From: Vitellaria paradoxa | Lineage: Eukaryota > Streptophyta > Magnoliopsida > Ericales > Sapotaceae | Direction of reading: 5' to 3' | DNA: 64,000 nt | NCBI GenBank assembly: GCA_019916065.1 | Contig: CM034238.1 | Location: forward strand, 40,883,677-40,947,676 | Part shown: in pieces, positions 11,432 through 24,200 of the stretch | Layout of the letters: each line of letters begins with the position of its first letter | Numbering within the stretch: position 1 is the first letter of the stretch | Translations under genes and position numbers: made by a program | Notes under the pieces: model-generated | The model's database searches: none | What the model saw: only the letters and a program-made list of their open reading frames with translations | What the model was told of the DNA's origin: nothing

Positions 11432-12922
11432 GAAAGGAGGGTTGAAGTCAACCACCGACTTCAGCAGTTACGGATGAAACTACGTAAGTTTGTAAAGGAA
11501 AAGGCCATCGTCTAACGGTTCTCTTCTATTTTTTCAAGGCATCTTGGCTTTTGCCGGTACGTTATGTGTGAGGAAAAAAATTTTAAATAATTAATTTTTT
11601 ATTTGATTAAGTTAGAAAAAAAATAAAATAAAATAAAATAAAAAATATTTTTAATATGACTAGTAACTTTTGACAATTTTTAGGTGTGTAGTAAGACAAA
11701 TCAAAATAATTAAAAATAGTTATTTTTTATAAATAATTTATTTTTAATATATTTGCTAAAAATATTAATATAAATAAATTTCATTTTAATTCTCTTGTAT
11801 CAAACTAAGTTTAAGTATTTTTGTCAAAATTTGTAAATGTTTATTTATGAAGGAGAAATATGTCTCTTTAAATTATATATAAGAATATAAGAATAAGAAT
11901 TTGTAGTTTCATTCAGGCCCCATTTAGAGAATAAAAAATAAAAAATACAAACTTTAGATGTTTTAGGTATTTAGTAAAGCACCAAAAATTGTTAATAACA
12001 ATAATTTTATGTGACAAGTTACTAACATATCGCCCATTTGGGAGTAGTCGAGTTAGTTCGGGTAGTTGCCGTAGGGCGCAGGACCAGAGGTCACGCGTTC
12101 GATTTCTCTCGGGGACGGTGATTCTCTTCACTATGTAGGGCTACCTAACAGCCTTCTCGGCTGAGCCGGTCAGTAAGGACTTGCCTAGGCTAGGTTTATC
12201 TCCTCGTGGTTCTTTGCCGACTAGGGTTACGGGACGGGTTTCACCCAGTGCGCACTCATGGGTAGCGCTGTGAACTTTTCTCTGACCCTAAAAGTTACTA
12301 ACATATCAATTTTTTACTGAGTTAGTGAGGGTATAATGATTATTTCACTTTAACCTAATTTCAAAAGTTACCCAAAAAATTAATAAATTGACAACCTGTC
12401 ACATAGGATTATTGTTATTAACAACTTTTAATGTTTTACCAGACACCTAAAATATCGAAAGTTTATATTTTTTTTTATTTTTTATCCTCCAAACTAAGCC
12501 TGGCTGAAATTACAAATTTTATTCTTATATTCTTATATATAAATTGAATAGATATAAATATTCTTCATAAATAAATCTTTACAAATTTTAATAAAAACAC
12601 TTAAACTTAATTTGGTACAAGAGAATTAAAATAAAATTTATTTATATTTATATTTATATTTTTGAAAAATATATTATAAATTAATTATTTATAAAATAAT
12701 AATTATTTTTATTTATTTTATTATACACTTAAAAATTGTCAAAAGTTATTAATCATATTAAAATTTTTTTCTTACACATAACGCACCAGCAAAAGCCAAG
12801 TTGTTTTAAAAAATGGAAGAGAGCCATCAAACAAATGATGGCCTTTTCCCTTGTAAACCGATGCCATTTATCCGACTGCAGCGGTTGAAATCGAGGGTCG
12901 AGTTCAGCCCCCTTTTCCAGTC
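11432..12922. mobile_element. Foldback element A
   Basis: The left arm begins GGAAAGGAGGGTTGAAGTCA and runs through GGAAAAGGCCATCG, TTGGCTTTTGCCGGTACG and ATTCTCTTGTATCAAACTAA. The right arm has the same motifs inverted: TTGGTACAAGAGAATTAAAA, ACGCACCAGCAAAAGCCAAG, GATGGCCTTTTCC and CAGCCCCCTTTTCC. Each arm is about 600 bp. A complete SINE lies close to the axis. No transposase is seen. Element B at 13140-14230 shares arm sequences (GCTGGCTGC/GGCTTTTGC plus the TTTGATTAA-GTTAGAAAA tract), so this is a family of non-autonomous inverted-repeat elements. Confidence 0.75.
12032..12292 (+). mobile_element. Complete tRNA-derived SINE with 15-bp target duplication
   Basis: Flanked on both sides by AGTTACTAACATATC (12017-12031 and 12293-12307), a perfect 15-bp duplication. 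The head has tRNA-like pol III boxes: A-box-like AGTTCGGGTAGTTGCC and B-box GGTCACGCGTTCGATTTC. The body (GGTTCTTTGCCGACTAGGG, GGGTTTCACCCAGTGCG) recurs at 10484-10612. About 261 bp, no protein coding. It inserted near the axis of foldback element A, so it is younger than that element. Confidence 0.85.
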
Positions 12923-12967
12923 AATGGGAAGTTACCATGAGTGACAAATCTCGTGTGTTGGCGGAAA

Positions 12968-13140
12968 TGGGGCTGTTTGGAGTAAGAAAAAATAAGATAA
13001 ATTGAGATAAATTGTGGTTTGGGGAGAATTCGTAATACGTGTAGTGAGAGAAAAAAGTTAATGTGATATAAAATTAACAGAAATTTATAGAGATTTTCAG
13101 AAATTTTCAACAAACTTTTGCACGCCAAACGCAGCCTAAA
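12968..13140. mobile_element. Tourist-like MITE, second family member
   Basis: The left end GGGGCTGTTTGGAGTAAGAA followed by AATAAGATAAATTGAGATAA matches the inverted right end of the 10987-11365 element. The right end is ACGCCAAACGCAGCC then TAAATGG. The interior contains GAATTCGTAATACGTGTAGTG, resembling AATTCGTACAGTGAGATAAA at 18477. It is non-coding. Confidence 0.65.
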
Positions 13141-14098
13141 TGGGGTTGTTTTGTTGGGGAAACGCTGATGGTTGCCTTTTTTTTTTCATTTTCCTTTTTT
13201 TTTTTTCAAGGCAAGCTGATACTTTTGCTGGCTGCGTTGTGGGCGAGTATAAAAAAAAGTTTACAATAACAAATTTTTTATTTGATTAAATGAGAAAATA
13301 AAAAATATTTTTAATATAATTAAGTAATTTTTAGGTATATAGTAAAATAAATAGAAATAAACAAAAATAACTAAAAATTAAAATAGTTACTTGTTATAAA
13401 TAATTAATTTTTAATATGCTTGTTATAAATATAAATATAAATAAATTTTATTTAATTTTAAAATATTCTCTTATACCAAACTAAGCTTAAGCATTTTTAT
13501 CAAAATTTATAAAGGTTTATTTATGAACAATAAATATGTCTGTTCAAATTATATATAAAAATAGGAATTTGTATTTTCACTCAAGTCCTGTTTGGAGGAT
13601 ATAAAAAAAAAAAAAAAACACAAACATAGAGGATTATTGACAACTTTTAGTATTTTATCAAACACCAAAAGTTTATATTTTTTTATTTTTTTATCCTCTA
13701 ACAAAACCTGAGTGAAATTATAAATTCTTATTTTTATACATAATTTAAATAGACATATTTATCTTTTATAAATAAACCTTTACAAATTTTGATAAAAAAA
13801 ATACTTAAGTTTAGTTTGATAAAAAAGAAAACGTTAAATATTAAAATAAAATTATTAATATTTATATTATTAGCAAGCATATTAAAAATTAATTATTTTT
13901 TATTTTTAATTATTTTTATTTAATTCTATTTATTTTACTACACACCTAAAAATTACAAAAAATTACTTAATCATATTAAAAATATTTTTTATTTTGTTTT
14001 ATTTTATTTTCTAACTTAATCAAATAAAAAATTAACTATTTTAACATTTTTTTTATTCTCGCCCACAATGCAGCCAGCAAAAATATCAGCTTGCCCTG

Positions 14099-14143
<45 letters not shown>

Positions 14144-14230
14144 ATCAGGCGGCCTCCCCCTCCCAAAAAACGATCCTATTTATCGCGACTGCTGTAACTA
14201 AAGTCAGAGGTCGACTTCAGCTTCCTTTTC
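13140..14230. mobile_element. Foldback element B with long poly-A tract
   Basis: The left arm (AAACGCTGATGGTTGCC, CAAGGCAAGCTGATACTTTT, GCTGGCTGCGTTGTGGGCGA) is inverted in the right arm (TCGCCCACAATGCAGCCAGC, AAAATATCAGCTTGCCCTGA, ACCATCAGGCGGCC). The right arm ends GTCGACTTCAGCTTCCTTTTC, matching the terminus of element A. The left end seems truncated. A poly-A run (about 14099-14140) interrupts the right arm where the left arm has poly-T. Open frames through it are artefacts. Confidence 0.7.
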
Positions 14231-14871
14231 TACGCAAGTCACAAAATAATCTTTTGACCATCTTTATGCCAATCAATCAGAATAAATCACATAATACTAC
14301 TAATAGCTCCACCACGCCAACAAGCCTCATGGGATCATGTGCGCAACTCAGGGAGTGTTTGGTAAATTAAAAAATTAATATTCTTTTTGTAATTTTTATC
14401 CTCGTGTTATCATGTGTCATTTTTGAAAGAAATTATATCTTTGATAAAAATTTGTAAAAATTTGAGAAAATTAAAAAACAAATTAAAGAAAGGTAAATAT
14501 GTTTTTTAGAAACTAAAATAATGAAAAAAATTGGAAACAAAATTAAAAAATTGATAAATTTGTTGGTAAATGGTGCTCCAAACAGAGCCTTATTAAAAAC
14601 AAACAACTATGTGTCAGAATAATTGGATAAATAATGAATCCAAAACAAGTCAATCAAGGGAGAGAGGAGAAAATTGTAAGATAATAATACATATTTTTGC
14701 CATATGCATTTTGGCCCTGGTGATAACACCTTCTAATTATATAACATAATAATAAATTTAAAGTGATAATTCAACACTAAGCCTATCAATGGGTCAGATT
14801 TGATCTAGGTTCGATACAGGATTCGACATATTTAATATGTGACTTGACAAGTCTAGATCCACTAGTTTCAA
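14231..14871. other. Intergenic DNA with a possible small MITE
   Basis: A stretch from about 14350 (GGGAGTGTTTGGTAAATTAA) to 14590 (GGTGCTCCAAACAGAGCC) has TIR-like ends of the CTCTGTTTGG type and an AT-rich centre. The rest shows no gene. Confidence 0.4.
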
Positions 14872-16900
14872 TGTAAAGCCAGGAATTTTATTTTGACTAT
14901 TTATTTGAGATTTTGGGTTAATTAAATATTTAAACATGAGGTTAGGTATGAATGATTAGATTTATTTTATTGGTCATGGGCCAAGTTTGGCCCAAAACTA
15001 TATTGGGTTAGACAACCGGGTCAAAGGGCCCATTTTTTTCTCTTTTTCCTCTTTTTTTTTCTTTATTCTTTTCTTTCTTTCTTCGTGATGTTCTGGACTC
15101 TTCCAGAAACAGTTGCAGAAGAAAGGGAAGAGAGAAGAGAGAGAGAAAGTGAGTTCGGAGAGGAAAATTGATGGATCAGAATAGTATTCGACATCGTGAT
15201 TGCAGTGGTGGTTACCGTTTTTTGAGATTTAGCCCGAGGTAAGGGAAATCAGTTTCGAAATTTCGGAAGCTTAATCCAATTTTCTCTATTTTTTTCTTTT
15301 TTATTCGGATTTGAGATGGATGAGACTTATATACATATTTATACTTGTTTTTAGCATGATTTTGATATATTATTTGCTTGATTTGGTAGAATATTGGTTG
15401 ATTTATGATTATGTGTATATAGATGTGTATATATATGCATATATGTTAAAATCTTACATTATTTGGAGTTATTATTGAAATGAATGTTGGATAACTTGTG
15501 TTATGGAGATGTTTACATATTTATATGTGATTAATTGTTGATATTGTGGCTTGAATAGATGATTTAAGGTATTTTAATTTAGAGTTTGTAGAAAACAAAC
15601 CCAAAAAATGGTTTTTTGGACACCGTTGTTCGGATAAGGGTCTAAACAGCACGTTATCCAAACACGGGTCTAAACAGGGGTTGGTATGAATACGAGTTCA
15701 AAGAGGAGTGGTTCGGACACGGGTCTGAACAGGGTTTAACTAAATTTTCTAAAATTAAAAATTTTGAGTTTGTAAAACATAATTTGTGCTTAGAACCATT
15801 GGGTATTGATTTCTGAAGGTTGAATGGACGTTAAATCATCATCAAGTCTAATGAGAATACATTTTTATATTGAGATGATATTTATTTACATAATTAAGTA
15901 TATCATGTGCATGGAGCTGGGGTTACATCATCTGGTTTGATAGTTGAGAGCGCTATGATTATATTATTAACGTGCTAAGACACGGGTCATGTATATGAAC
16001 ATGATCCTTGATTTTTAGAAAAATGATAAAACGAGATTTTGAAAATACCGGTTGATCGTTAGTTGATATATATGACTAGAACTTAGTTATTAGGGATTCA
16101 GACGTTAATCTTGAAATGATATATTATGAGATTTTCTCTGAGTTACAGCTAGACTGTACTTGAACTATAAGTTATTGCATAATTAAGGGTTTAACTCGGT
16201 TCTTTAATGGAAGGGTCAGGGTGTAACTCGGTTTCTTATTCAAGATTTATTGCAATACATGTTTGTCGTAATTATAAATGGTGTGGTTGGTGGCACTGTG
16301 TGTTTTGCTAATTGTCACCTGTCCAAGGATAATGTTGAGGGTAGATGGAGATTAGAGATTGCATTAGCCATTGCATTATACTTGCATTGTTATATTATAT
16401 TTTGTTAATATTGTTATAAGATATGTTATATGTTTGATTATTATTCACTCATGCACGCTTGTACGGTCTTACCCACTGGGCGGTGGTGCTCACCCCATCC
16501 TTATTATAGGTGACCCATGAGGCCATGGAATAGTCACCCAGAGCTAAGTTGAGACTGATGGATTGGCCAAACATTTTATTTTAATTTATTGTTGGATTAT
16601 TGTACTTTTATTTGTGCCTTAGAGTATAGATTCCAAACTTATTTACATTTTTCGAAATTGTAATATGATGATAATGTTATGAGTGTGTAAGTCTTGGATT
16701 GTTTCATCAGAGTGTGACATATGATTTTATTGTGATGATGTTTTCTTCTGTTAATTTTATATGGGAATAAGGAAGGATGTTAAATGCTTAAATGTTATTT
16801 TTATATTATGACTTGATCTTAGAACATATTTTTATTTATTTTATTTAGTTTTCATATTCTCATGCCGTCCGTTCCGAACTATGACGTTGGAGGCGTAACA
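14872..16900. mobile_element. Solo LTR with TTCAA target-site duplication
   Basis: The element starts TGTAAAGCCAGGAATTTTAT and ends GACGTTGGAGGCGTAACA, giving TG...CA ends. TTCAA lies immediately on both sides (14867-14871 and 16901-16905). Length is about 2.03 kb with no open frame, so it is a solo LTR. Inside are a CT-rich stretch (15035-15085), an AGGTAAGG donor-like site (15238), a diverged internal repeat around GGGTCTAAACAGGG (15645-15735), and CCACTGGGCGGTGGTGCTCA (16472). Its general layout resembles the solo LTR at 2913-4741, suggesting related families. Confidence 0.8.
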
Positions 16901-16915
16901 TTCAATAACTAAGGT

Positions 16916-17228
16916 GGTATTTGGTTTACTTTTCTGTTTTCTATTTTCTATTTTTTGTTTTCTATTTTCTATTTTATGTATTTTATGTTTTAAGAAATCC
17001 AAAATAAGGAAACCTTGTTTTGAGATTTTTATTATTTTGAATTGAAAATGCTCAAATTTTTTTTTTTCATTTTTCATTTTATGTATAAACTCATTTTCTA
17101 TTTTTTAAAACAAATTTTGAAAATACAAATGACCAAATATATTTTGAGTTATTTTCCTTAATTTCAAAAGCACAAAATGGCAAATGAGCTCAAAACAAGA
17201 GATAGAAAAATAAATCAAATGACATCCA
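16916..17228. mobile_element. MITE-like element, copy 2 of a two-copy family
   Basis: Contains ATGTTTTAAGAAATCCAAAA, TTTTGAATTGAAAATGCTCA and ATGTATAAACTCATTTTCTA in the same order as the 9233-9540 copy. It starts just after the solo LTR with GGTGGTATTTGGTTTA and ends ATAAATCAAATGACATCC, an inverted-end pair. No coding content. Confidence 0.6.
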
Positions 17229-18060
17229 AATGAATTCTAATATAAATCCGGATTGATTCTCAGACTCGTTATTTTTAAACACAAAATATTTAAAAATAAA
17301 AAATAAAAATTTTAAAATATTAAAAATAAAATATTTGGCTAAAAACTTTGGTCATTACCCAAATCTAACCTTGGATTCTCTCGCCGTGTCACTGAAAAAT
17401 TGTAAAATACAACAATTTGAAGGGAAAATTAACGACGGAGGAAATTACATAAATCCCAATATTGGCAATATATGCAAAATAAAATTCTATTCAGATTTTG
17501 ATAAAAGACAACACAGGATCTGATATATAGGCATCGTTTGGAATTCAAGGAGCTAATTGACTTATAACTAATTGGCTTATTTGTCAATTTGTAAAATGTT
17601 TAAATTTATTCTCTTATATTTTAATTTTCTTTTAAATTTTTAAAGATAAAAAATGTCAAATTAACTAAAATTAAAAATTTACTTAAAAAAAAAAGCTACT
17701 TCCGTTCTCAAACCCAGCTATACACTCATGCAGACTGGCAATTCAAAATTTCTCTTTAAGTTCATAATCCTTCGTCTCACAGATTTGATTTATATACACA
17801 GCAGATTGGCAATCCAAAATTTCTCTTTAAATTCACAATCTTCCGTCTCTTCTCTCTCTCCAATATGCAATCTTTTGCGGGAGGTTGTATGTTTGACCGA
17901 CGGAGTTGTGTCGGTGCGGGGTCAACGTAAGGACGATGTCACTTCTTCCGGCGAGGTGAAGATTCTGTATTCTATCTTTGCCATCGAAAAGTGCATAGAA
18001 GTTTTCATTTTGTTTTGTTCGTGCGTTTTCCTTATTTTGATCTAGATTTGGTGATGTTTG
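17229..18060. other. Gene-free stretch with a ~50-bp imperfect direct repeat
   Basis: CAGACTGGCAATTCAAAATTT at 17730 is repeated as CAGATTGGCAATCCAAAATTT at 17802; each is followed by TCTCTTTAA-TTCA-AATC-TTCCGTCTC. The segment 17870-18040 has higher GC and an open frame of 105 codons on the plus strand, then pyrimidine-rich sequence. It could be a leftover 5' exon of a lost gene, but no known domain is recognised. Confidence 0.35.
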
Positions 18061-18419
18061 ATTTGAGGGGACATTGTGGGTTTTTAATGGTCAAATTGCG
18101 TCAGTTCTGAATATATGAATAAAATTTGTATTTTGTAATATCGGATCTAATTACTTTAAAAATCTGGATCGAATCTATTTTTATTAGGTCCGAATTAAAT
18201 CTAAATATGACAAATTTAATACAAACTCGATCGGTTGACTAGCATAATCAACGCATACTAACTATTAACGTTTGGTTTGAGAACTATTAATTTTATTTTT
18301 TTATCATAGTTTTTATATATTCATCTTATAGGACATTTTTTAAACTAAAATTTAATTCTTTTATTTAGGTTACTTTTTAATAGATATATTATTCACATTC
18401 ACAAAAATTCTTAAAAAAA

Positions 18420-18564
18420 GGGAATGCGTTTGGAAATGATAGAAATATGATAAGTGAGATAAATTATGAGTTTGTAATTCGTACAGTGAGATAAAAAATA
18501 AATAATTTTTGAGATTCAGAAATTTTAGAGATTTTTAAAAAATTATAATAAACGAAGCCTAAAT
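18420..18564. mobile_element. Tourist-like MITE, third family member
   Basis: Begins GGGAATGCGTTTGGAAATGA and ends ATAATAAACGAAGCCTAAATG. The interior AATTCGTACAGTGAGATAAA parallels AATTCGTAATACGTGTAGTG of the 12968-13140 copy. About 145 bp, non-coding. Confidence 0.55.
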
Positions 18565-18957
18565 GATTAAAACAAAAAAATGTACACTGTGAAAATTTTA
18601 TTTTTTAACTCATATGTAATATTTTATTTACTTATACATGATTTTTTTTTATTTGGAAGAATTTTTTCTATGATTTTTTTATTGAATGTGAACAATATGC
18701 TTAAAACTTATTTGACCAAAAAATTTAAATTTTAGTAAAAATATCACCAAGAGAAAAAAAAAAAAGAAAAAAGATAAAAAAGAAGAAAAAAAAAAAAAAA
18801 AGAAGACTTGAGCAATGCCAAGTGATTGGCAAATCACCTACGACACTGATGGCCTGATGCGCATCACCAGTGACAAAACCCTTACGCTGTGATGTACGGA
18901 GTTTACATCTATGCACCCCAACCATAGTTGACTGCTTGCGAATAGATTTTATTTTTG

Positions 18958-20791
18958 GATAAATTACACATTTATCTCTTTTAACTTATGAGTAATTGTA
19001 TTTATATCCTGAACATATAAAAATTATATTTATCTTTTTTATTTTAAAATATTATTAATACTGACCCATTCCATTAAATCAACAATTAAAATTTAATAAA
19101 AATTCAAAATAATTAAAATTTTAGGCGTCTTTCCTATGATTTTTTATGAAAATATCATTCAAACTATCTCTTTTTTTCCTTATTTCGTTTTCAAACTGTC
19201 AAACGCACTTATAACATCATTGAACTATTCAATTTCGTTCTATTTGATCCGAATCTATTAAAGTTAGTAGATGGAGTTAATGTTCGGATTAAATAGAATG
19301 AAATTGGATAGTTCAATAATGTGATAGATGTATTTGATAGTTTGATAACGAAATAGAAAAAAATGAGATAATTTAAGGGATATTTTCATAACAAAAACTC
19401 TTTCTTTTATAAATATTTTTTCAATGTTAACATTTTATTCATTTTTTACATTATATTAAAATGAATTACTTTATTTGAATATCTTATTAAACTAAAATTA
19501 TTTTTAATAAATAACATATTATTATAATGATTTATTTTATTAAAATTAAAATAAAAATTTATGATTAAAATGATTTATTTATTAAATGAAAATTATTTTT
19601 AAAAAGTAATGATTACATATTAAAATATTTATTTTTATTGAAATTAAATTTATTTTAAATAAATAATAATTTTTTATTATTTAAATAATTTATTTTATCA
19701 GATTATAATTATGTTTTAATAAATAATAATTACATATTAAAATGACTTATTTTAGTAAAATTAAATTTAATGATAATTACATGTTAAAATAATTTATTTA
19801 ATAAATTTATATTACTATTAAAATAAGAACTTATTATTGAAATAATTTATTTTGTTAAATTAAAATTTTTAATAAATAACAATTACCTCTTAAAATTATT
19901 TATTTTATTAAAATATTTTTATTACACCGAGTTAATTTTAATAAATAAAATATTAATTTTTATTAAATCATGTTATTTATTAATATACTTTATTAAAATT
20001 AATTATTATTAAAAATAATATATAATGTTAAATTATTTAGTTTAAATATATTTTATTAAATTTTAATTAAATTTATTTAAAATTAATAAATTAAATATTT
20101 TATTAAAATAAAATTAATTACTGTAAACAAAATTATACTACCTCACATGTTTTTATTTTTATTTTGCAAAAAAAAAATAACAATTGAAAGTAAAAAATTA
20201 AAAACAAAAACTATTGAAGGTAAACAAAAAAAAAAAAAAAAAAGAAATCATAAATGTTACACAAATGAGTTTTAAATTTAAGAAGAGTTTTTTATGAAAA
20301 CATATCTCTTTTTTTTTTTTTTATTTTGTTCCCAAACTATTAGATGCACCTAGTCTATACTTGAACTATTCAATTCCATTTTATTTGGTCCGAATCCGAT
20401 AAAATAGGAGTTAGTGTTTGGACCAAATAGAACAGAATTAAATAGTTCGAGAAATAAGTGTATTTGATAGTTTAAGGATGAAATAAAAAAAAAAAGGAAT
20501 AGTGTGAGGAATATTTCATAAAAAACTCTTTTCCTATTTTACCTTTCATTCTCTCACATCTTTGTCAATTTTTTTTTACAAAAATCCCAATTTTCTTTAG
20601 TTTTACTTATTTCTTAAAATTTTTTATAAGAAAATGACAAATATGTCAGAGATAAAGTGGTAAAATAAGAAAGATTTTGAATTAAATATATTTCAACTGT
20701 TGACTTAACGGAAGTGGTTAATGTTGATAATATTTCAAAATAAGAGAGTTAATGTAACTTTAAATAATGAAAGATAATTTGTGTAATTATC
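18958..20791. mobile_element. 1.8 kb element with long terminal inverted repeats
   Basis: The left end GATAAATTACACATTTATCT is inverted at the right end as ...AGATAATTTGTGTAATTATC. Similarity continues inward: CTGACCCATTCCATTAAATC on the left against an inverted GACTTAACGGAAGTGGTTAA on the right. The two sub-terminal regions each hold a short palindrome (19219-19325 and 20355-20455). The centre is extremely AT-rich and no transposase frame survives. It may be non-autonomous; the superfamily is uncertain. Confidence 0.6.
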
Positions 20792-21140
20792 TAAATGTTG
20801 AAAAAAATTAAGTATAATTTATTTTTTATTTTTTTCAATAATGAATTTAGTAATATACTTTTTTTTAATTATTATTTGGTGAGAATATTCCCGTTTCATA
20901 GAAAGGTAAAAAAAAATTCACGTTTTTACAAAGCCTTGTGGTTGGCACGATGCGAATTATTCACGTTTTCCATTCCAAGTCAGAGGGGCGTGTGGGAACC
21001 AAACGCGTGCCGCCTTGGACTTTCGACCCACGACCCACTCCCACTTTGATTGGGTCAGAAATTTCGCACCGAATAAAGCCCCCAACCAAACCAACTCCTG
21101 AGAAAAGACTCATAAATTGGTGAGAAAAAAAAAAAAAAAT

Positions 21141-21164
21141 CTCTCTCTCTCTCTCTCTCTCTCC
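21141..21164 (+). promoter_or_regulatory. CT-repeat in the HEMA 5' leader
   Basis: A (TC)n tract begins about 120 bp upstream of the chosen HEMA start codon, in the likely 5'UTR. Pyrimidine-rich leaders are common in plant housekeeping and chloroplast genes. A similar tract precedes the RMD5 gene at 28449-28469. Confidence 0.5.
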
Positions 21165-21284
21165 CCCTGTGCATTCTTCCCCTCAGCTCGCCTGCACCGA
21201 TCTTCGGAGCCTTCCCTTTTTAAGAGTTTCGAAGCTCGCTCGCCCGCCCAGCCGCTGCTGCAATTGTCTCGACTCACCATTTCA

Positions 21285-24200
21285 ATGGCGGCTTCGAGCG
21301 GCTTCGCGACCTCTTTTGCTGAGCCGAAGGTGAAATTGGGCTCTACTCGCCATCTCCATTGCCACGCCTCTTCTTGTTCGGCTTCTTTTCCTTCTCGGAC
21401 TCGCATCTTCTGCGAACGCTCGAAGATCAAAGCAATGGCGACCGATAGAGGACTTTCGTTCGCCCCTAGATGCGAGGTTGCTTCCGACTCTTCGGTTCGC
21501 GGCGATAAGATCGAATCAAAGGGTTTAAGTGTCCCCCCTCTCGAACTTTTGAAGACTTCTGCCGCCGACAGTGAGTCAATTCTCTTATATTCTTTGCATT
21601 TAAAAAATTTGTGTGTTCACTTTTCTGTTCTAATTTTGTATTTATAATGGTTGCGCCTTGCTGATGCAAATTGGAACATGTAATGGTTACGCATCGCTAT
21701 GAAAATTAGGATTTTTTTCCATTCTCAAAGATTACCGATTTATATTAAATCTCAATAGGATAATGAGAAGGGGAAAAAAAGGAGGCTTGTTTTTGAAATT
21801 GGCCATGACATCAATTGCCAAGCTCAATCCTTGCTACATCTGTTTTGTCTTTCATCATCATCCCCTTCTCTAGTGGCCTGTAAGATATTATTGTTTGTGA
21901 TAGCCCGGTGAGAGTAATCAACTGGATCTCACTCAACTTGACTGGAAGCTCTTTCTAGTTGTTACTGTGACGGGCTAGACAATCATGAGTTCTGGTAGTA
22001 AATAGCTTTCTGCATTAGTAGTAGCATGAAAGCTTTGCTGTCTGGGAGTGGAAATTCTAAATTAGGCTTCCTATTTTGTTTGCTGCTTTTTTTTTATAAG
22101 CATCAATGTAGCTAGACATGCAAAGAAAACAAGTAGTTCTTATTTTCTTGATGTGGAAGCAATAAAGGGTGCTTGTCTGAAGGCCGCTTTCCCATTTGTG
22201 CAGCATAAATCAACTTAAAGCAAGTTGGATAGAAAATTATATCTGCGGGTTTCTTGTTGATACAAGGGTAAGTATGGTAAATATTATAGTTTTTCTTTTC
22301 ATAGACAAAATTGTTGATAATAATCATCGACAGCGATGAAAGGAAACAATTTTTTCAAAACAGGGTAAATTTCGGATTCGCAGGATAAGAATAAGAATGC
22401 TGTGTACTGGACTACATAAATAAGTCATATCTTCTTGCATAGCGTGATGAATTAGTAAATCTATTCATGTTGTAGGGGGTAGGCATTGTGCTATTTATTC
22501 TATGTTGCGGAGGACTTAATGGTCTTTGCACAATTTGGATCAGTTTTGAAGTTTAAATTCTCCCTTTAGTAGGAGAAGAGTGTAAGTTATAGATTTATTA
22601 CATATGCAGTTTGAGCATTGTTGGGTTTCTGTTCCATTATTGCAACGTAGTTGTGTGTATTTATGCTTTGAAGAAAATGCCTGTTTTTTATTGTGTGGAT
22701 TTGTATTGGAGCTTGCAAAATGGAATTCAATTTTATAGGTTTGATGGTCTGTAACATGAGAATATTCTGGACATTGTATTATCCTTCATTTTGCAGAATG
22801 GAATTCAATTTTGAACAATTTCTGCATTTGGAGTTTTCAAGCCTAATGTGAAGGTTGAATGAAATTTAAGTGTGAAGTGCTCCATAATCCACCAAAATAT
22901 TCCTTTTAGTAGAAAGTCACCTGGCATCATTCTTAGATTTGGGAATACCATTCTACAAATCTATGGAATTAATCATTTGCCTGTATACCAGTATAATGTG
23001 AATCCTGGAGCATAATGTTTCATTTGTTTGTCCCTGTTAAAGTCTTAATGATGGAAATTATTCGTGATATTCATCATCTGACATAGTTGGGCAGATATAT
23101 TAGGAGTGCACATTCCTTTAGTTACAAATCCACCTCCTATGTCTTTACTACTGTTGAAATATTATTTCTTAAGCAGCTGAAAATAAAGGTTCTCTCATGC
23201 TTGTTTTATTCTTTATAGTTGTTTGAATACCTCTTGTGACAACCACATAAAAATTACATAAGATTTTGAATCTACTTCTTGTTTAAATATTCACTGAACT
23301 GCTTTCATTCTCTTACCCAGGATATACAAAGGAAAGGAGCAGTATTATGGTCATAGGACTCAATGTTCATACTGCACCAGTAGAAATACGTGAAAAACTT
23401 GCCATTCCAGAAGCACAATGGCCTCAAGTGATTAGTGAGCTATCTGCTTTGAATCATATTGAAGAAGCCGCTGTTCTTAGCACATGTAACAGAATGGAGA
23501 TATATGTTGTGGCTCTGTCTCAGCATCGTGGGGTTAAAGAAGTGACCGAGTGGATGTCAAAGGTAACGTACATGATGTGTGATGCACGGTGCCCTTCCCA
23601 CAAATTAAAGGAAATATTTGACAAAATGAAATGAATTGGCTTCTGTAAAATAACTTGGTTGACGTAAAAGCTGTTTGATATGGGATTTCTAATTTAGGTT
23701 TCACCAATCTCAAAAATTGACTTTGAAATGATTATAATATGGAGAATGACCATCTTTGTCTTTCTATCTGCAGGTTAGTGGAGTTCCTGTTTCGGAGTTA
23801 CAGCAACACCGCCTTTTGCTTTATAACAAAGATGCCACAAGGCACCTGTTTGAAGTGTCATCTGGACTCGATTCTGTTGTTCTAGGGGAAGGTCAAATTC
23901 TAGCTCAGGTAAAACAAGTTGTGAAGACCGGACAGGGAGCCCCTGGTTTTGGCAGAAAAATCAGTGGGCTGTTCAAACATGGTATCACAGTTGGCAAGCG
24001 GGTTAGAACCTGAGACAAATATATCCACAGGGTCGGTTTCGGTCAGTTCAGCTGCTGTTGATCTTGCCCTGATGAAGCTCCCAGAATCATCTTATGCTAA
24101 CGCTAGAGTGTTGGTTGTTGGAGCGGGCAAGATGGGAAAACTTGTGATCAAGCACTTGGTTGCCAAAGGGTGCAAAAGAATAGTGGTTGTCAACAGAACC

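Noticed and set aside
14068..14370. 100-codon frame with a long lysine run
   Set aside because: The lysines come from the poly-A tract of foldback element B; no domain and no gene context.
17728..18045. 105-codon frame as a gene
   Set aside because: It spans an imperfect direct repeat, has no recognised domain, and no clear downstream exon was found.
21117..21284. In-frame N-terminal extension of HEMA starting MVRKKKK
   Set aside because: It begins with TTG, not ATG, and is the A-rich/CT-rich leader. The ATG at 21285 fits family N-termini.
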